A DNA stretch of 64,000 nt from Anisakis pegreffii (lineage: Eukaryota > Nematoda > Chromadorea > Rhabditida > Anisakidae). The position numbers and the translations under genes are program-made. The stretch is from assembly GCA_035041965.1 (NCBI GenBank), contig JAPYMA010000497.1, positions 1 to 64,000 on the forward strand, written 5' to 3'. Under the pieces are notes generated by a model. It did no database searches. It saw nothing but the letters and a program-made list of their open reading frames with translations, and was not told the origin of the DNA. Positions 49,430-61,331 of this stretch are shown one piece after another. How positions within the stretch are numbered: position 1 is the first letter of the stretch; every line of letters begins with the position of its first letter.

Positions 49430-52110
49430 GAAGATCTTCGTTCAAATTGCTGGTTCCGATCGGACGTTTGACGATTGGCTCCTTGGTTTTGATAGATTGG
49501 AGACCGTTACCATTGAGTGTAAGGACAGAAGTATGGGCTTCCGAATGATTTTCTACCAATCGAATATAATCTCGATGATTCAGTGTTCGAACTTCGGAAA
49601 GTTTTCCGGTTTATTATAGATTCCAAGGATTTCCTCTTCAAATTTCTCCGTCAACTGCGCTTCCAACAAGGTGATTGGTTTGTTCCACTTTATTCTGATT
49701 CTAATTGTGGAATAGTAGTTGCGTCTGTTGCAATATACTAGTAACAAGTGACGATGGAAATTTGACCGTAGTGATTATGAGACTATTTCTTCAGCAAGCA
49801 ATCTCTCATCAATGCCATTATTCAGCCGCTGTTTGGCTGAATACCCCGGTGGTGGTAATAATATAACTGGAATTCCCCGAGAGGCTGGCATACCGCCCTA
49901 TGACCTCTCCATCAATTTTGAGTATGGATCCCAAAATACATCATTAAGAAGTTTTTATGGGATTTATCATCAAGGAGCAGACATGGTATAGTGTCTGATA
50001 GCTCCTGTAATAATAACAATAATGAAAGGATTGCCCAATAGCCATTAGGCAAAATGTAATTGGGCAATGGAGCCAATAGGTTTGAAAATAGGCTTGAACG
50101 ATGAGAGCTGCTGAGAAATTTTGCTCTTTTCACATTGAGGTCACTTTCCATTCTATGAACACGTATTTCAGTAACATAGTCGAACGGACACTTTAATTAG
50201 CGTCTTGGAATTTGACTGTCATTGATGGACAATGCGATTCTCACATCAATGGTAACGTACTGCCGACCGGATGAAGTGATTGCGATATGGATGATACCGC
50301 ATCAATATATCATCAGGAACTGATGATGAATGAATTGAATTTATAGTTGATTCATATCGAAGCACAGCGAAGATACAATTCTATGATCATTTGGTATTAC
50401 AAATTTGCTAACATATACACGCACAGCATATCACAATGCACCATGGATTCTATGCATTTTCAATACATCATAAAGTTAGCCATCAACTTATCCGTTGATG
50501 TCTAATTTACATAATATGCGAACCGATCTCTGAAGTGGATTATTTGCCTAATAATATCCCGAGTTCAATTGTCCTTCTCACTGGTAAAAGTCCATTATTT
50601 CCGTACCAGTTTTGGGTCATTTTGGAGATTAACAGAATAAATCTCGACTTCAATGCTATTCATTTCATTTCAGGGTTACAGATTCCACTTCAGAGTACAT
50701 CAGTTGTTTACGTATTTGCAAACATGAATTGACGGAGCGATAAAGTATAAAATTAGACATTTGATAACAATTACTCGATTGTAACACAACTCAAAGAATT
50801 AACAACTGTAGATTGGCATCAGAAACAATTGAGATGCATCAATCCCTATTTGGGCGATATATCATAAGGTGAACAGGCAATATTTCAGATATGAAAGCAA
50901 ATTTCTTGATGGATTTCACATACAACATAATAATCATCAAATGCAACATTACACTGAGGAATATATCGCCAGAACATAACAACTACATGGAGTGACTCCG
51001 GATCAAATGCGCTGCGCATTTTTAAATCCAGTGGCGAATTCGCTTCAGGCTTTGAAGGATAACTAGTTCAAGAGCATTCGGAATAATTTTGTTCTAGAAC
51101 TGAGGAGTGCAGAACTTAACTATCACTTTATGCGATCATTCCATGGATAAGACAACAAACGCTCTGGAGAGATATATATCTCATTTCCAATAGTGTATCG
51201 ATTTGAACATAGAAAATATCAAGCCTGTACAGCAAATTCGTCGCATTATCAAAAATAAACATTAACAACACAGGAAATTATTGTAGAAATGCAAATTATT
51301 CCATAGCAGCTAGCGGGTATCTCATTTAAAAGATAAATATTTTATATTGATTTTAAGTTATTATCCGTTTTCTTGGTTTCTTCGCGAGCGATTTATTGTC
51401 TATTTGTTCACAATAGTCTTCAACGAGCGAGTTATATGGTAATATCGTAAACTGCGATTATGATTGGTTGTTTCTACTGTAGGTGCGTCTAGTGGTTTCA
51501 GCATCAAATAGGACATACTGTCTCAGTTGTCACACTGCCTCAGCATTGCGTTTCATGAAGGAAATGCTCATTAAACGCAAAGTCATTTCTTGAGGTATCA
51601 TAGAATTTATGAATTGTGTATTCTCTGTCACCAAATTCTGGCTGTCCTGTAGACGCTTCAAGATATGATCCCCACATCGACAGCTATTGCTGTCCCCTTC
51701 AACATCAGCCAGCTATTGTAAACTGAATTCGTCTGCGTTACGTCCCAGAACAAAATAAGAAGCAGGGATGAGAAAAATAAGTAGATCCAGCATACATTCT
51801 CATTTCAAAAACAATCCCTCTAATAAGATGTCACCTTTAAATATATCACTCTTATGATTTTCTTATTAGCTTCTCAAAGCGTTTGGATCCGAGATGGCGG
51901 ATCCCTCAAGCCACCTGCTATTCCCACCTGCCACCTGTTTGGTGAAATATTCCATAGGACAACAAATCATTTGCAACCCACTACGTATCGATAAGGTATC
52001 TAACCGAGTTATTTCAGCATGAACTGGTCCATTTAAATCCATCACAGTAAATCTTTTGCTTAATAATGAAGTATGAATCTATCACCTATTTGATGCCCCC
52101 TTAATTATTT
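49430..52110 (-). pseudogene. Decayed or unrecognised multi-exon gene
   Basis: Several minus-strand blocks look coding in composition although each is short. (a) 52042-51866: ATG-started 58 residues, MDLNGPVHAEITRLDTLS and on to WLEGSAISDPNALRS, open further upstream. (b) 51712-51533: 60 codons after an ATAG acceptor, LADVEGDSNSCRCGDHILK through FMKRNAEAV, then TGA, then the same frame continues QLRQYVLFDAETTRRTY. (c) about 51095-51027: IPNALELVILQSLKRIRHWI. (d) 49891-49775: MPASRGIPVILLPPPGYSAK onward, preceded in frame by a TAG and DPYSKLMERS. (e) about 49690-49600: ITLLEAQLTEKFEEEILG. (f) about 49565-49425: ending NLNEDLQESLY. In-frame stops in (b) and (d) suggest a pseudogene, or my block edges are wrong and introns explain them. 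No family recognised. Confidence 0.4.
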
Positions 52111-52632
52111 TTCTCTGAAGTAATTCACATAAATCCCTCATAACCATCCTATTAAGCTAAGAGTCCTAGTATTACTGTATGGTGATGACAATGCATTGAG
52201 GCATATTTGAAACGCGATTATGAAATATAATAATAGTCGAATTCAATCAACAATATTATAAAATTGTTTAGACGCGTACATGATAATCCATATTTCTTTC
52301 TAGATTCAGTCGCAACCAGAAATCAACAATCTTCACAACCATCATCACTATGCACTAGCAACGACTACCTGTCGGAAACTACCTATGACCATAATTACTA
52401 TGAATCCTACCAATAGTATATACTATCTCAGTTGTCACAATGACTAAAATAGGTTCCATCAAAGAATTTCTGATCTTGACACAATGTGCCTCTGGAATCC
52501 TATTCAATATTATCAGCGATTTCGTCAGTTCGATGCAAACTTCATATCGCCCTGACCGCTGTTCTTAATTCAGTGGACATATAATCAGTGAGGTAACCCT
52601 CAAGTGATCGGTGAAATAAATAAGAAATTACG

Positions 52633-52770
52633 ATGAATCAAGAAGTTGGCGATGAAAAAACGAAAGAAATTTTTATGCAAATGTGCCAAGTTGATACAGT
52701 TGACGGACATGAAACGTTGCTGATGACGATAACACAACCAGTTGCAAGCAAATTCATTGTACGAAAATGA
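52633..52770 (+). other. Possible 45-residue ORF
   Basis: An ATG-started frame (MNQEVGDEKTKEIFMQMCQ onward, ending KFIVRK) has coding-like codons but no homologue that I know, no splice partner and no promoter. It could be chance. Confidence 0.15.
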
Positions 52771-53408
52771 AGAATTGGATGAAACGTGGTCAGATTGCAG
52801 TGCACCAATGCATTTGTTTCGATGCATGAGAATTGATCTTAATTTGGTGATCGAAAATAAATAAAAGCGACATTGCGTTGGACAGCGGAAGTATCGACTG
52901 ATCACAACAGACGAATTTGTTGACCAATAGTGTCTTTTGATATGGTGTAGATAATAAGTGAAGAATGAACGATATTAGCATTGTCCAAATTCACTCTTTT
53001 CATCACTTAGATCACCACCGTTCTCCATCGTCAGCAGATCATCTCCAAGATTTGATAAAATCAAGTATCTGATTGCCTTGTATAGTTCCCAATTGAGTGA
53101 CTGAGATCTATCCATATCATGAAATATTTCCACAAAAACATGAAGAACCTATTGTATCTATTTAAATGACCCACAAGCCTCCCTCCACCTGTTCAGAGCT
53201 CATTATTTGCGTTCTTGCCATGCGGGTTTGACTTGATTGACACCATTTTCGAAAATTTGTCCTAAAATCTCAAAATGCGTCATATTGGAATTGGTGCCTG
53301 CCGCAGCTATCACTTGAGTGCGTTGCACTTGCTTCTTTCTGAAATTGAGAATGACAAATTAAAGAAATGAACTGAACCAACGAAGTGATAATCAATTAAT
53401 TCTACAAA

Positions 53409-56400
53409 TTAATACATTGCTAAATAGTGATATTGAATTAAATATTGAACTAACTTTTGAAACTTGAAAAGAACGATATGTATGGCAGGTAAGAGCACAT
53501 TATATAGTGGCACATAGTCGAAATAATGACTTGGTAGACGGTTCTTCTCGAAAACAATCCAAGAGACTGGTAGCACAATGCATGTGCTCAAATTGCACAC
53601 GGCTTGTGCAATAGCCATCGGAATCAGCAACCGAATGCATCGTATATTTTCCTCAACCTGAAATTTATTTCAGGTTCTGGCCCGATAGAGGAGACTGGAA
53701 CTGCGGCCGCTATCCCAGGCCTCACCATACTAGAATTCGATAGAACAAGACAAAGGATAAAGTATCGTCTCTTTCATGGAACATGATTTGTATAGCCTCA
53801 AAAATCAAAAAGCACTTCAGTGATCTCAATCAACATACTGATCTCAATAATATATCATAAATATGGTATCAATAATATTAATCGTGTGATTTTTCAAGTT
53901 TTGACAGTATGCCGAATTCAAAAAATGCTGTTAAATCGTTTTATTATAAGCATCTTAGATGAAGACGTGTGATTAATGCCGAGGGATTGTGAGCTTATGG
54001 TCTCTTTCATCTCTTAGCTCGTACGAATCACACAAGTGGAATATCTAACGTAAATTGATGATTTGTTCCAGATTATTCATGGTTCAAAGATCTAACTGCA
54101 TGCTACTGGTTTAATGAACTAGTCGTTTCAATGGCATTTAATAGGCTCTTCTAACTATCAGTAGGTTGACGTGTTGAATTGTTCTAGACGAGTTTTTTTT
54201 TAAATTGTTCGAACATCAGAAGCAATAATTCTCGCTAACAGGCTAACGCTTTTCAGCGATTCGCTGAAGAGTCAAACCATAAACTTTATTTTTCAATGTT
54301 CTTTAGTAGCGACGTTCTGCGAACTCTTTTATTAGCATGATCACTTGCTGAGAATATCAAGTGATCATAATGACATAACGGTCGTCATTAAGAGGATCAG
54401 ATCTCCTTGAAAATGTCAGTCGTTCGGAAGATGGGCACAGCATACCTGATATTTTTGAGAAAGAGTTGCATGAAGATGCATTCCATTTTTCTTCCATAGC
54501 ACATTGAATGCATACGAAAACGATAACGTCATTATAGTCAAGAGCTCAATTCCGGCCATCAGGAAAAGTACCTGGCATATAATTCAGATTGATTCTCGGA
54601 CTGTTAAAGCCGAAAAATGAGCAAGATATATCCAGAAATTTTAAATATCAATATTAGGCTTGTTGCGATAAAATTTTAGCACTATTAAACTTTCATTGTT
54701 TCACCTCGTTTTGATGTTTCGTGACCCGAGTTCAAGCACAATAGCAAACGTGAGGTTGAAGTACAAGCTAGGTGTTAGCTTGAGACGACGCTTGAGTTTA
54801 GCATCATCCAGTTCAGACTTTTCGGCTTTGAAAACTCCTATGCTAGCGCTAATCTACTATACAACAACAACTTTTACTATGGAGTAATATTGTTACATAA
54901 TATTGATAGTAATCGTGTGCACCAATAATTTTCAACAATTATAACAAAATGAAATCTAAATGAAATCACTCACAGTGGCGGCAGTTCGAAGGTTTCCTAT
55001 CGACGGTACGTGAGGAAAACAACTCACGGTTGCATCCAGGACTAACTGAAAGACACTTTGATTTTTACAGCGGAAGACTCTAACTTTTAAGTGGGTTTTT
55101 TGGTAATTTCAACGGTCGTTTTCAAGTGAAAAAAAGGCTAGCCAGGAAATTCCGCGGTGTATTTTAGGGCCAAATAGGTCAAGACTTACGCATACAACCG
55201 CAATGGCAGGCCCAAAATGGCTACGTTTGTTCTCATAGTTTTTTGCGCCCAGCGTAGACCTTAATCGCTCCACTGCCAGACCAGCAAACGTCAAAATTGA
55301 TCCATTATTGCCGAATATTTGGATAAATAGCATGTATTTACTTGTCCTCTTCAGCGATGAGCAACATTCCTGAGCATGAATGCAACAAACGTACAGATTG
55401 ATTATTCACGCTTCTGGTCAACATTCATAAGAAGAATTCTCTGAGCCCTTTTTTAAATGAGGTATGTAAATGCGGTTAGCTGATGGCAACACTCTCATTC
55501 TCCTATTTTCTGAGTATCATTGGCTTCTAAGGGCCTGACAGGAGTTTCATTCGTTTTAACAGAATTTTCATTCTTTTCCGAACTGTTCCAATCGCTCTCA
55601 TAACTTTTATCACAGAAAGTATTCTCTTCTGCTAATTTCTCATTCATTTCACTCAACAGTTTAAGTCAAATTCTCATTCTATCAAATGCACTCTATAATT
55701 GATCATTTGACTGTCGAATGTTGTTCGGCAATTCAATTCTATTGTTGTATTGTTGATTTCGGTTGTTAACACTCGTCAACGCATCCATTAAAGAGTATAT
55801 GCTACAGAATGAGAAGTTGATTTGAACTGTGAAGTGAAGTTGAGACGAAGTGAATGATAAAAACAAATCAATAGAACGATATTCGCATGTGATAGCTATG
55901 AGAGCGAATACAACACGTCTGTAAAGAATGAGAATCCATGCAAAACAGTTTCAAGTGTCATAGACAATAGCTTTTCATGCAGTCATATTCGATTGCAATA
56001 ATGACGAACACAACACATTGATAATATTTTCCTGATGCTTTCTTTTTAGCGTAGTTAATGAAATTACTCATGTGGCTGTGTGATATTCCATGATTGAACA
56101 GATGAGAGCGTACAATATGACTCATTAATTTGGTTGTCTCAAGACGGGCTATCCTTTTCAAATCACTCCTTATGACTCCAAATTATCACTGGATAGAGCA
56201 AATGCTTGACTGCTTTGTTTCCGTTTTCAATCGCACATGAATGATTCAAAGTGACGATTGCAATGAGTAACAACCAGAGCATTTTTGTAAGCCTGACGCG
56301 TGATTTCAAACATACATTCAGATCGGAATCTTCATGAGAACGACCAAATCGTTCTGATTTTCAGACTTTCATTTCATTCGTGCAAAAACTGGTCGTCGTT

Positions 56401-57391
56401 GTATAATATTCGTACGTTGCATGAAAATCGGCTTCATTATGTGAAAAAAATTTATTTGTGCAATTATGTATATCAATTTTTTTCGGTAATTAAATTTTCA
56501 ATGCTCTTCAGAATTATTTAACCAAATCGTTCTATTAGTGAAACAAAATTATACGGTCTGATCGAATAGACCAGTCGATAATCCGTTGTTTTCGAACAGA
56601 AATTCGGGCCAATATGAAACGTTGAAACCCTTCACAAACTTCAGTGACTTAACGAACTCATTGCTCTGCCATATTTGCTTGATTATAAACTCCAACATCG
56701 CCCGGATGAAATGCATTGACTCTTTTGTGAGGATGCAAAACTGTTTCTCTTTCAATGCTAATCACATATTCTTTTCCCTTTCACTCGCCCTCATGCTCCC
56801 CATCAAATGAATATATCCAACCTGTAGTCTCTGCGAAATTCTGCATCTCTGATGAAATGTGCCAAAGTAGTGTATTTCATATATTGAATAGATCAAATAG
56901 CCGATGGCGGAGATCCATACAAAGGCATAATGCGTTAACAATACAATGCAAGCGTTTGGATGGAATCGTTTGAATTTCAACTGGAAAAATGGACAAATTA
57001 GAATGGTGTAGATAAGCTAGAATCTGCAAGTACCCACAACTGCAACGATTATTTGATGGTTGACAGCTGGTCATGACCTTGGACGGTCTTTCTGAGTATT
57101 ACTTGTCGTGAGCAAACATTACTAAATAGCTGCTTTGGGTTGTCTAAATTCTCTAATAGAATGGTCAGATTTGTGCCTTGACATAGGTACACTGTTTGGT
57201 TTTGTATCTTTTCGCGAATGTGGAGGCTCATGAATCGAAGCGACTGACGGATTCGTAAGAAGGCACCTAACCTCGTGCAGAGCGATAACAGTCACAGCAA
57301 TAAGACCGATAATCGCAAGTACTGCACGCACGGCCAAGCATGGTATAAAAAGTGGATGCTCAGCTGCCTCAAGTTTTTGTGTGCAATCCAT
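53409..57391 (-). CDS. Serpentine receptor, Sra/Srab-type chemosensory GPCR
   Basis: Minus-strand exons 57391-57272, 56980-56822, 55348-55190, 55045-54974, 54853-54740 and 53657-53409 join in phase to 290 residues. Exon 1 opens MDCTQKLEAAEHPLFIP, the Sra/Srab N-terminal signature, then TM1 (VRAVLAIIGLIAVTVIAL). Exon 2 gives FHPNACIVLLTHYAF and TM2. Exon 3 carries TM3 and LAVERLRSTLGAKNYEN, the LAxER...YE motif of this class. Exon 6 starts VEENIRCIRLLIPMAI (TM6) and ends after TM7 (FDYVPLYNVLLPAIHIVLF). The family usually has 330-350 residues; the TM4-TM5 part is short here and no clear TM5 was found, so an exon may be missed or the gene damaged. The exon 3 acceptor (CTGAAG), the exon 4/5 edges and the exon 5 donor are tentative. 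Nematode Srab receptors sit in chemosensory neuron membranes; the ligand is unknown. Confidence 0.78.
53674..53786 (+). other. Exon-like block opposite the receptor gene
   Basis: After a TATTTCAG acceptor the plus strand reads GPIEETGTAAAIPGLTILEF and on to YRLFHGT, then TGA, with non-AT-driven codons. It looks like a terminal exon, yet no upstream plus-strand exons were found. It lies inside the receptor gene's last intron. Confidence 0.3.
55560..55940 (+). mobile_element. MITE family A, copy 2
   Basis: Inverted arms 55565-55608 (ATCGCTCTCATAACT) and 55891-55933 (ATAGCTATGAGAGCGAAT). Alignable over its whole length with the copy at 11.35-11.73 kb, including CTTCTGCTAATTTCTCATTC. It sits in the long second intron of the receptor gene. 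Confidence 0.75.
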
Positions 57392-57448
57392 TGACAATCG
57401 CGTCAAATTATCCCTGCTAAAACTTCAACCAAAAACACCGCTTTGTAC

Positions 57449-57462
57449 CTGAAATTGGTCAC
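57449..57462 (-). promoter_or_regulatory. Likely trans-splice acceptor of the receptor gene
   Basis: On the minus strand AGTGACCAATTTCAG ends 57 bases before the ATG, with no ATG between. This supports the chosen start. Confidence 0.5.
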
Positions 57463-57464
57463 TT

Positions 57465-58580
57465 TCAGTAGCAGGTGTCAAAGGTGCAGAAAACGATCAA
57501 CGCTTGGAACTCATCGAATAAACAGCGACAGTTGAACCGCCGACCAACTGAGAGGCAAACTCGATAGGAAGAAGAAACTATTGAAGTAATTTAGAATGAC
57601 CGAGGGAATTAAATCTGGAAAAAATCTGCTGCAAGTCATTAACTAATAGAAGCGGCTGCAAAATGCAAAATGATGGATGGGAAGTTTTGATATTTGGATT
57701 GGAATCAGTCCTTGTCACAAATCATAACTCAGTCGGGATAGCGTTAGATGCAACATCGGAACGGTCACGGATCTGATCCAGTTGCCTAGCAATGGTTTTT
57801 GGCTTTCATTGTCTGAATGATTATCTTTACATCCGGCAGCTTTGTTCGCCTTTCTCCAGAAAAGTTGGAGCCAAGAAAAAAGAAACACTTCCTGAAGATT
57901 TATAGTGGATTATAAAGCTTTCCAGTTGCGATTTTCGGAGGAACGGATATGGAGATATGAAATCAGTGAAAATTATTCATACGTAAACGCCCATAATGGC
58001 GTTATACATTCAGATTAATTAAGCAATAGAACGATGAAATGAAATGGTCAGCAATAGAATTATTAAGATTCGAAATGAATTCCACTGAACCATCAACTCA
58101 TCACCCTCATTAAAAATCATCATCTCCATTGTTGTCAGTATCATTAAACATCCTCATGATCGTTATTGTCATCATTACTCAAAACATTCGTGCTTTCAGG
58201 GATTCTATAATAAATGGACCCTTTTAGCTGATTCGGATGAATTTTGAGCCTCGTTAATTCGTAATGACCAGATAACAATATTAATAATTTTACCATATAA
58301 TTCTATAGATACTGCTAAAGATAATAATGAGAATATGATAATTAAAATATTAAAAATTGAAAATCTTTTCAAGAACCATTCCAGCTGCACGTTTATTTCA
58401 CATGACTGCAGAGCAGTTGGGCAAACGCACATCAAATAAGCGAATTATAAACCATGATTGAGAACATGATTTTTAGAGGTAATATGGTACAGTTCATAGA
58501 AAATAGAACAGATCTTCTTGATACAAGTACCACCACTTCCCGAAAATTTCATTAAGGGTTGAAAAGTGCATTGAAATGAG
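57465..58580. other. Gene-free spacer
   Basis: Upstream DNA of the receptor gene; no other gene or repeat recognised. CATC/ATTATC-rich patches near 58090-58180. Confidence 0.4.
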
Positions 58581-58584
58581 CGCT

Positions 58585-59438
58585 ATCGAGCAAATGAGAT
58601 GATTTCAGGAAATCAGCTATTTCTCTTTGTCCAAGCAAAATTGCTCCTCAACATATACACTTTTCTGAAAGTAGAGAATCTGGGGAATGTAATAGCATGA
58701 AGAAATTATCATGCTAGAAGGCACACCTGAGACCACCGATAGTTCGAATATGGTGATCACTATAGAGGTATAGTAATGTATACATTGACCTATAGCGATA
58801 CAGTATATAATACATGAATGATCGCGACCGCACTATTTGAGATAGATTTAAGAAAATAGCTACATTTCCTCAGGTGAGCAGGATTGCTCAGCAATATGTA
58901 TGAAATTCTGAATTTAGAGGTTCTGAGAAATCGAATGGTGTAGAGAAATTGATATGTTACTCGGCGAACCTGAGAGTAAGGTAGGCTTGAAATGGTAACC
59001 TCTACTGTTCAGAAATAGCTTTAAGAAAATAGCTATATCTCCTCAAGAAAGCAGAATAGCTCAGGAAAATATATGTTTTTCTGAATTCAGAGATTCTGCT
59101 GGATCGACTGGTGTACAAATATTCACATGTTACTGGGCAAACTTGAGGGTCCGGTTGGCTCGTAGATGGCAAACCGTATGTAATTGAGAAAATAACCATA
59201 TCTCCTCATCTAATAATAATTGCTCGGCAAAATATACAACATTGTGAACGTAGAGATTCTGAGCAATCGAAAGCTGCAAAGAAATTCACATGTTACCGGG
59301 CAAAACAGAGAGTACGGTACCTCGAAGATCGTAACGCCTATATTGCTATATAAATGTATACAATTGATCTATAGTGATGCAATGTACTTGAATGAGTGCC
59401 TCGGCGCTAATTGAGGTGGCTTTAGAAAAATGGCTATA
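58585..59438. repeat. Satellite-family array, left part
   Basis: Same long/short unit family as 21-23.5 kb, plus orientation: CTGAGAGTAAGGTAGGCTTG near 58970, GAGGGTCCGGTTGGCTCG near 59146, AGAGAGTACGGTACC near 59310, with AAATAGCTATATCTCCTCA between. The units from about 59031 to 59438 reappear after the insertion. Confidence 0.8.
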
Positions 59439-59933
59439 ATGATATAGTAGGGGGATAGATAATCATTTGTGATATAAGAATTAATTGATTATAGGCGTTA
59501 GACGTGAATGAAGTAAGGATGGAGGGAGTACATGTTTCGGCCCTTATTCGTTGACATGTGCTCCCAGGTTATGCACGGGCCATCGTCAGAACGATATGCA
59601 TAACCTTGGTAGAGATAGACGAGCATGAGAGTAGAAGTTGAGGTTGGAAGATAGGAGATATGTATGTGTTAAACGATGTGGGAGATGTGGTATGATAGTT
59701 AGGAATTAGGAAGACGAGAAGCATTAAGACTGTGAATTACTTTGTAATTAAAAGATGATTATAAGGAATGAGGTGTTTGAGAGAAGTGATGTGGATGGAA
59801 AAGTGTGAACAGTACCTGAATGACGTATGATTTGTCGCTATTACTTCTTGAACGTTTGTTGCGTGGTTCCGGAAATTCTGTCGTTCCTTAGATGTCTGTA
59901 AGGCTCAAACTTGGGTAATTAAACCAAATCTAA
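59439..59933. mobile_element. Unidentified 495-bp insertion in the satellite
   Basis: A unique segment separates two satellite stretches whose ends both fall at the GCTATA / TCTCCTC point of the repeat unit. It is richer in GA on the plus strand than its surroundings, has no long ORF and no clear inverted ends. It could be a solo LTR, a short non-autonomous element or a structured RNA locus. It contains the folded element at 59524-59605. Confidence 0.5.
59524..59605. ncRNA. Candidate structured RNA: two hairpins with a kissing contact
   Basis: Hairpin 1: GGGAGTACATGT (59524-59535) pairs with ACATGTGCTCCC (59554-59565), 12 pairs with one G-U. Hairpin 2: GGTTATGCA (59567-59575) pairs with TGCATAACC (59597-59605), then after a CGGGCC bulge ATCGT (59582-59586) pairs with ACGAT (59591-59595) around a CAGA loop. 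GGCCC (59539-59543) in loop 1 is the exact complement of GGGCC (59577-59581) in the bulge, so a pseudoknot is possible. I recognise no known ribozyme or RNA family, and the strand is unknown because both strands could fold. Confidence 0.45.
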
Positions 59934-60415
59934 TCTCCTCATCTAATGACAATTGCTCGGCAAAATACACAATATTGTGAACGTAGAGATTCTGAGCAAT
60001 CGAAAGCTGCAAAGAAATTCACATGTTACCGGGCAAAACAGAGAGTACCGGTACCTCGAAGATCGTAACGCCTATATTGCTATATCAATGTATACAATTG
60101 ATCTATAGTGATACAATGTACTTGAATGAGTGCCTCGGCGCTAATTGAGATGGCTTTAGAAAAATAGCTATATCTCCTCAAGAAAGCAGAATCGCTCAGC
60201 AGAATATATGTTTTTTTGAATTTAGAGATTCTGCTGGATCGACTGGTGTACAAATATTCACATGTTACTGGGCAAACTTGAGGGTCCGGTTGGCTCGTAG
60301 ATGGCAAACCGTATGTAATTGAGAAAATAGCCATATCTCCTCATCTAATAATAATTGCTCGGCAAAATATATAATATTGTGAACGTAGAGATACTGTCGT
60401 TGGTCAAACCTGTGA
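59934..60415. repeat. Satellite-family array, right part
   Basis: Repeats the units of 59031-59438 at about 95 percent identity by eye, in the order long, short, partial long, ending near GTAGAGATACTG at 60395. A recent duplication together with the insertion is implied. Confidence 0.8.
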
Positions 60416-60419
60416 TTAC

Positions 60420-61331
60420 GGATAGTTTGAAGATGGTGACCGTGATACTACTCAATTGAGATACAGTGCACTAAAATGAGCGTTGCGGAGCAAGTGGGAT
60501 ACCTTCAGAAAATCATCTATTTCTCTTCGTTATCGTGATTCTGCATTCTGAATGTTTTGAATGTTGAAGAACGACATTTTCAATTTCTTGAGATGTAGGC
60601 ATCTAAAAATGACTACTTGATGTTCCTTGTTACCATGCTATTAACTACGACTGTCGCATATGCTATGTTCAGATCCTTAGATGTTCTGAGCAGACTCATG
60701 CTTTCATTCGTATCCGTCAAGATGTGCTGTTTGTTTTTCATTAATCACACATCTCATTGATGGAAAATTTCTCAATTCTGAGTTTGAAACACTCATTATG
60801 GGTTCGATATCACTGATCCTTCATTGTTTTCCCTTTGTGGCGATTGCCTATGCGTGATCGTTGGCACTACGTGCTTTTGTCCAATTTCATGATGTGATCA
60901 TAATGGAGATAAACACTTTTTTTATTTCTGGGGATTTCATTAGGTTCTGGAGCTTTTCAGGCTGTTTTTGTAGGGGGATGTTTAAGCTCCAAGCAGATCT
61001 GAAGTTACCCTAGCGTTTGTTTTTTCGGCCACGAGTCGACCACTCTAATAAAACTGTTGTCAATGGAAACATATTTCAGAATGCCTGTCTCATTCGCTTT
61101 CTTCAAATCATTTCTTTTATTTTACGTTTCCCAAGCTGTGTGAAACTTAGGCAAAGCCAGATCCCATCCATGGTAATATTATCTCTCAATCCTTTTCACC
61201 GGTGTCGTTGTATTTTCTGAAATTTCGGAATTTTGGAAAATGAAAAGCATTCGGAAAGCGTCGAATTGGTAGTCAATCATATATGAATGAGCCTTACAAA
61301 ATATGTGATGTAGCCAACCGAAAGGTTCGAA
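60420..61331. other. Upstream region of CDK9
   Basis: No gene seen; T-rich with no further satellite units after about 60550. Presumably promoter and outron of the CDK9 gene. A GATGTAG about 20 bases before the ATG is a weak trans-splice acceptor candidate. Confidence 0.4.

Noticed and set aside
50530..50640. Minus-strand peptide NWYGNNGLLPVRR resembling a lipase maturation factor motif
   Set aside because: A single short match with no neighbouring exons of that family; the opposite strand is open as well.
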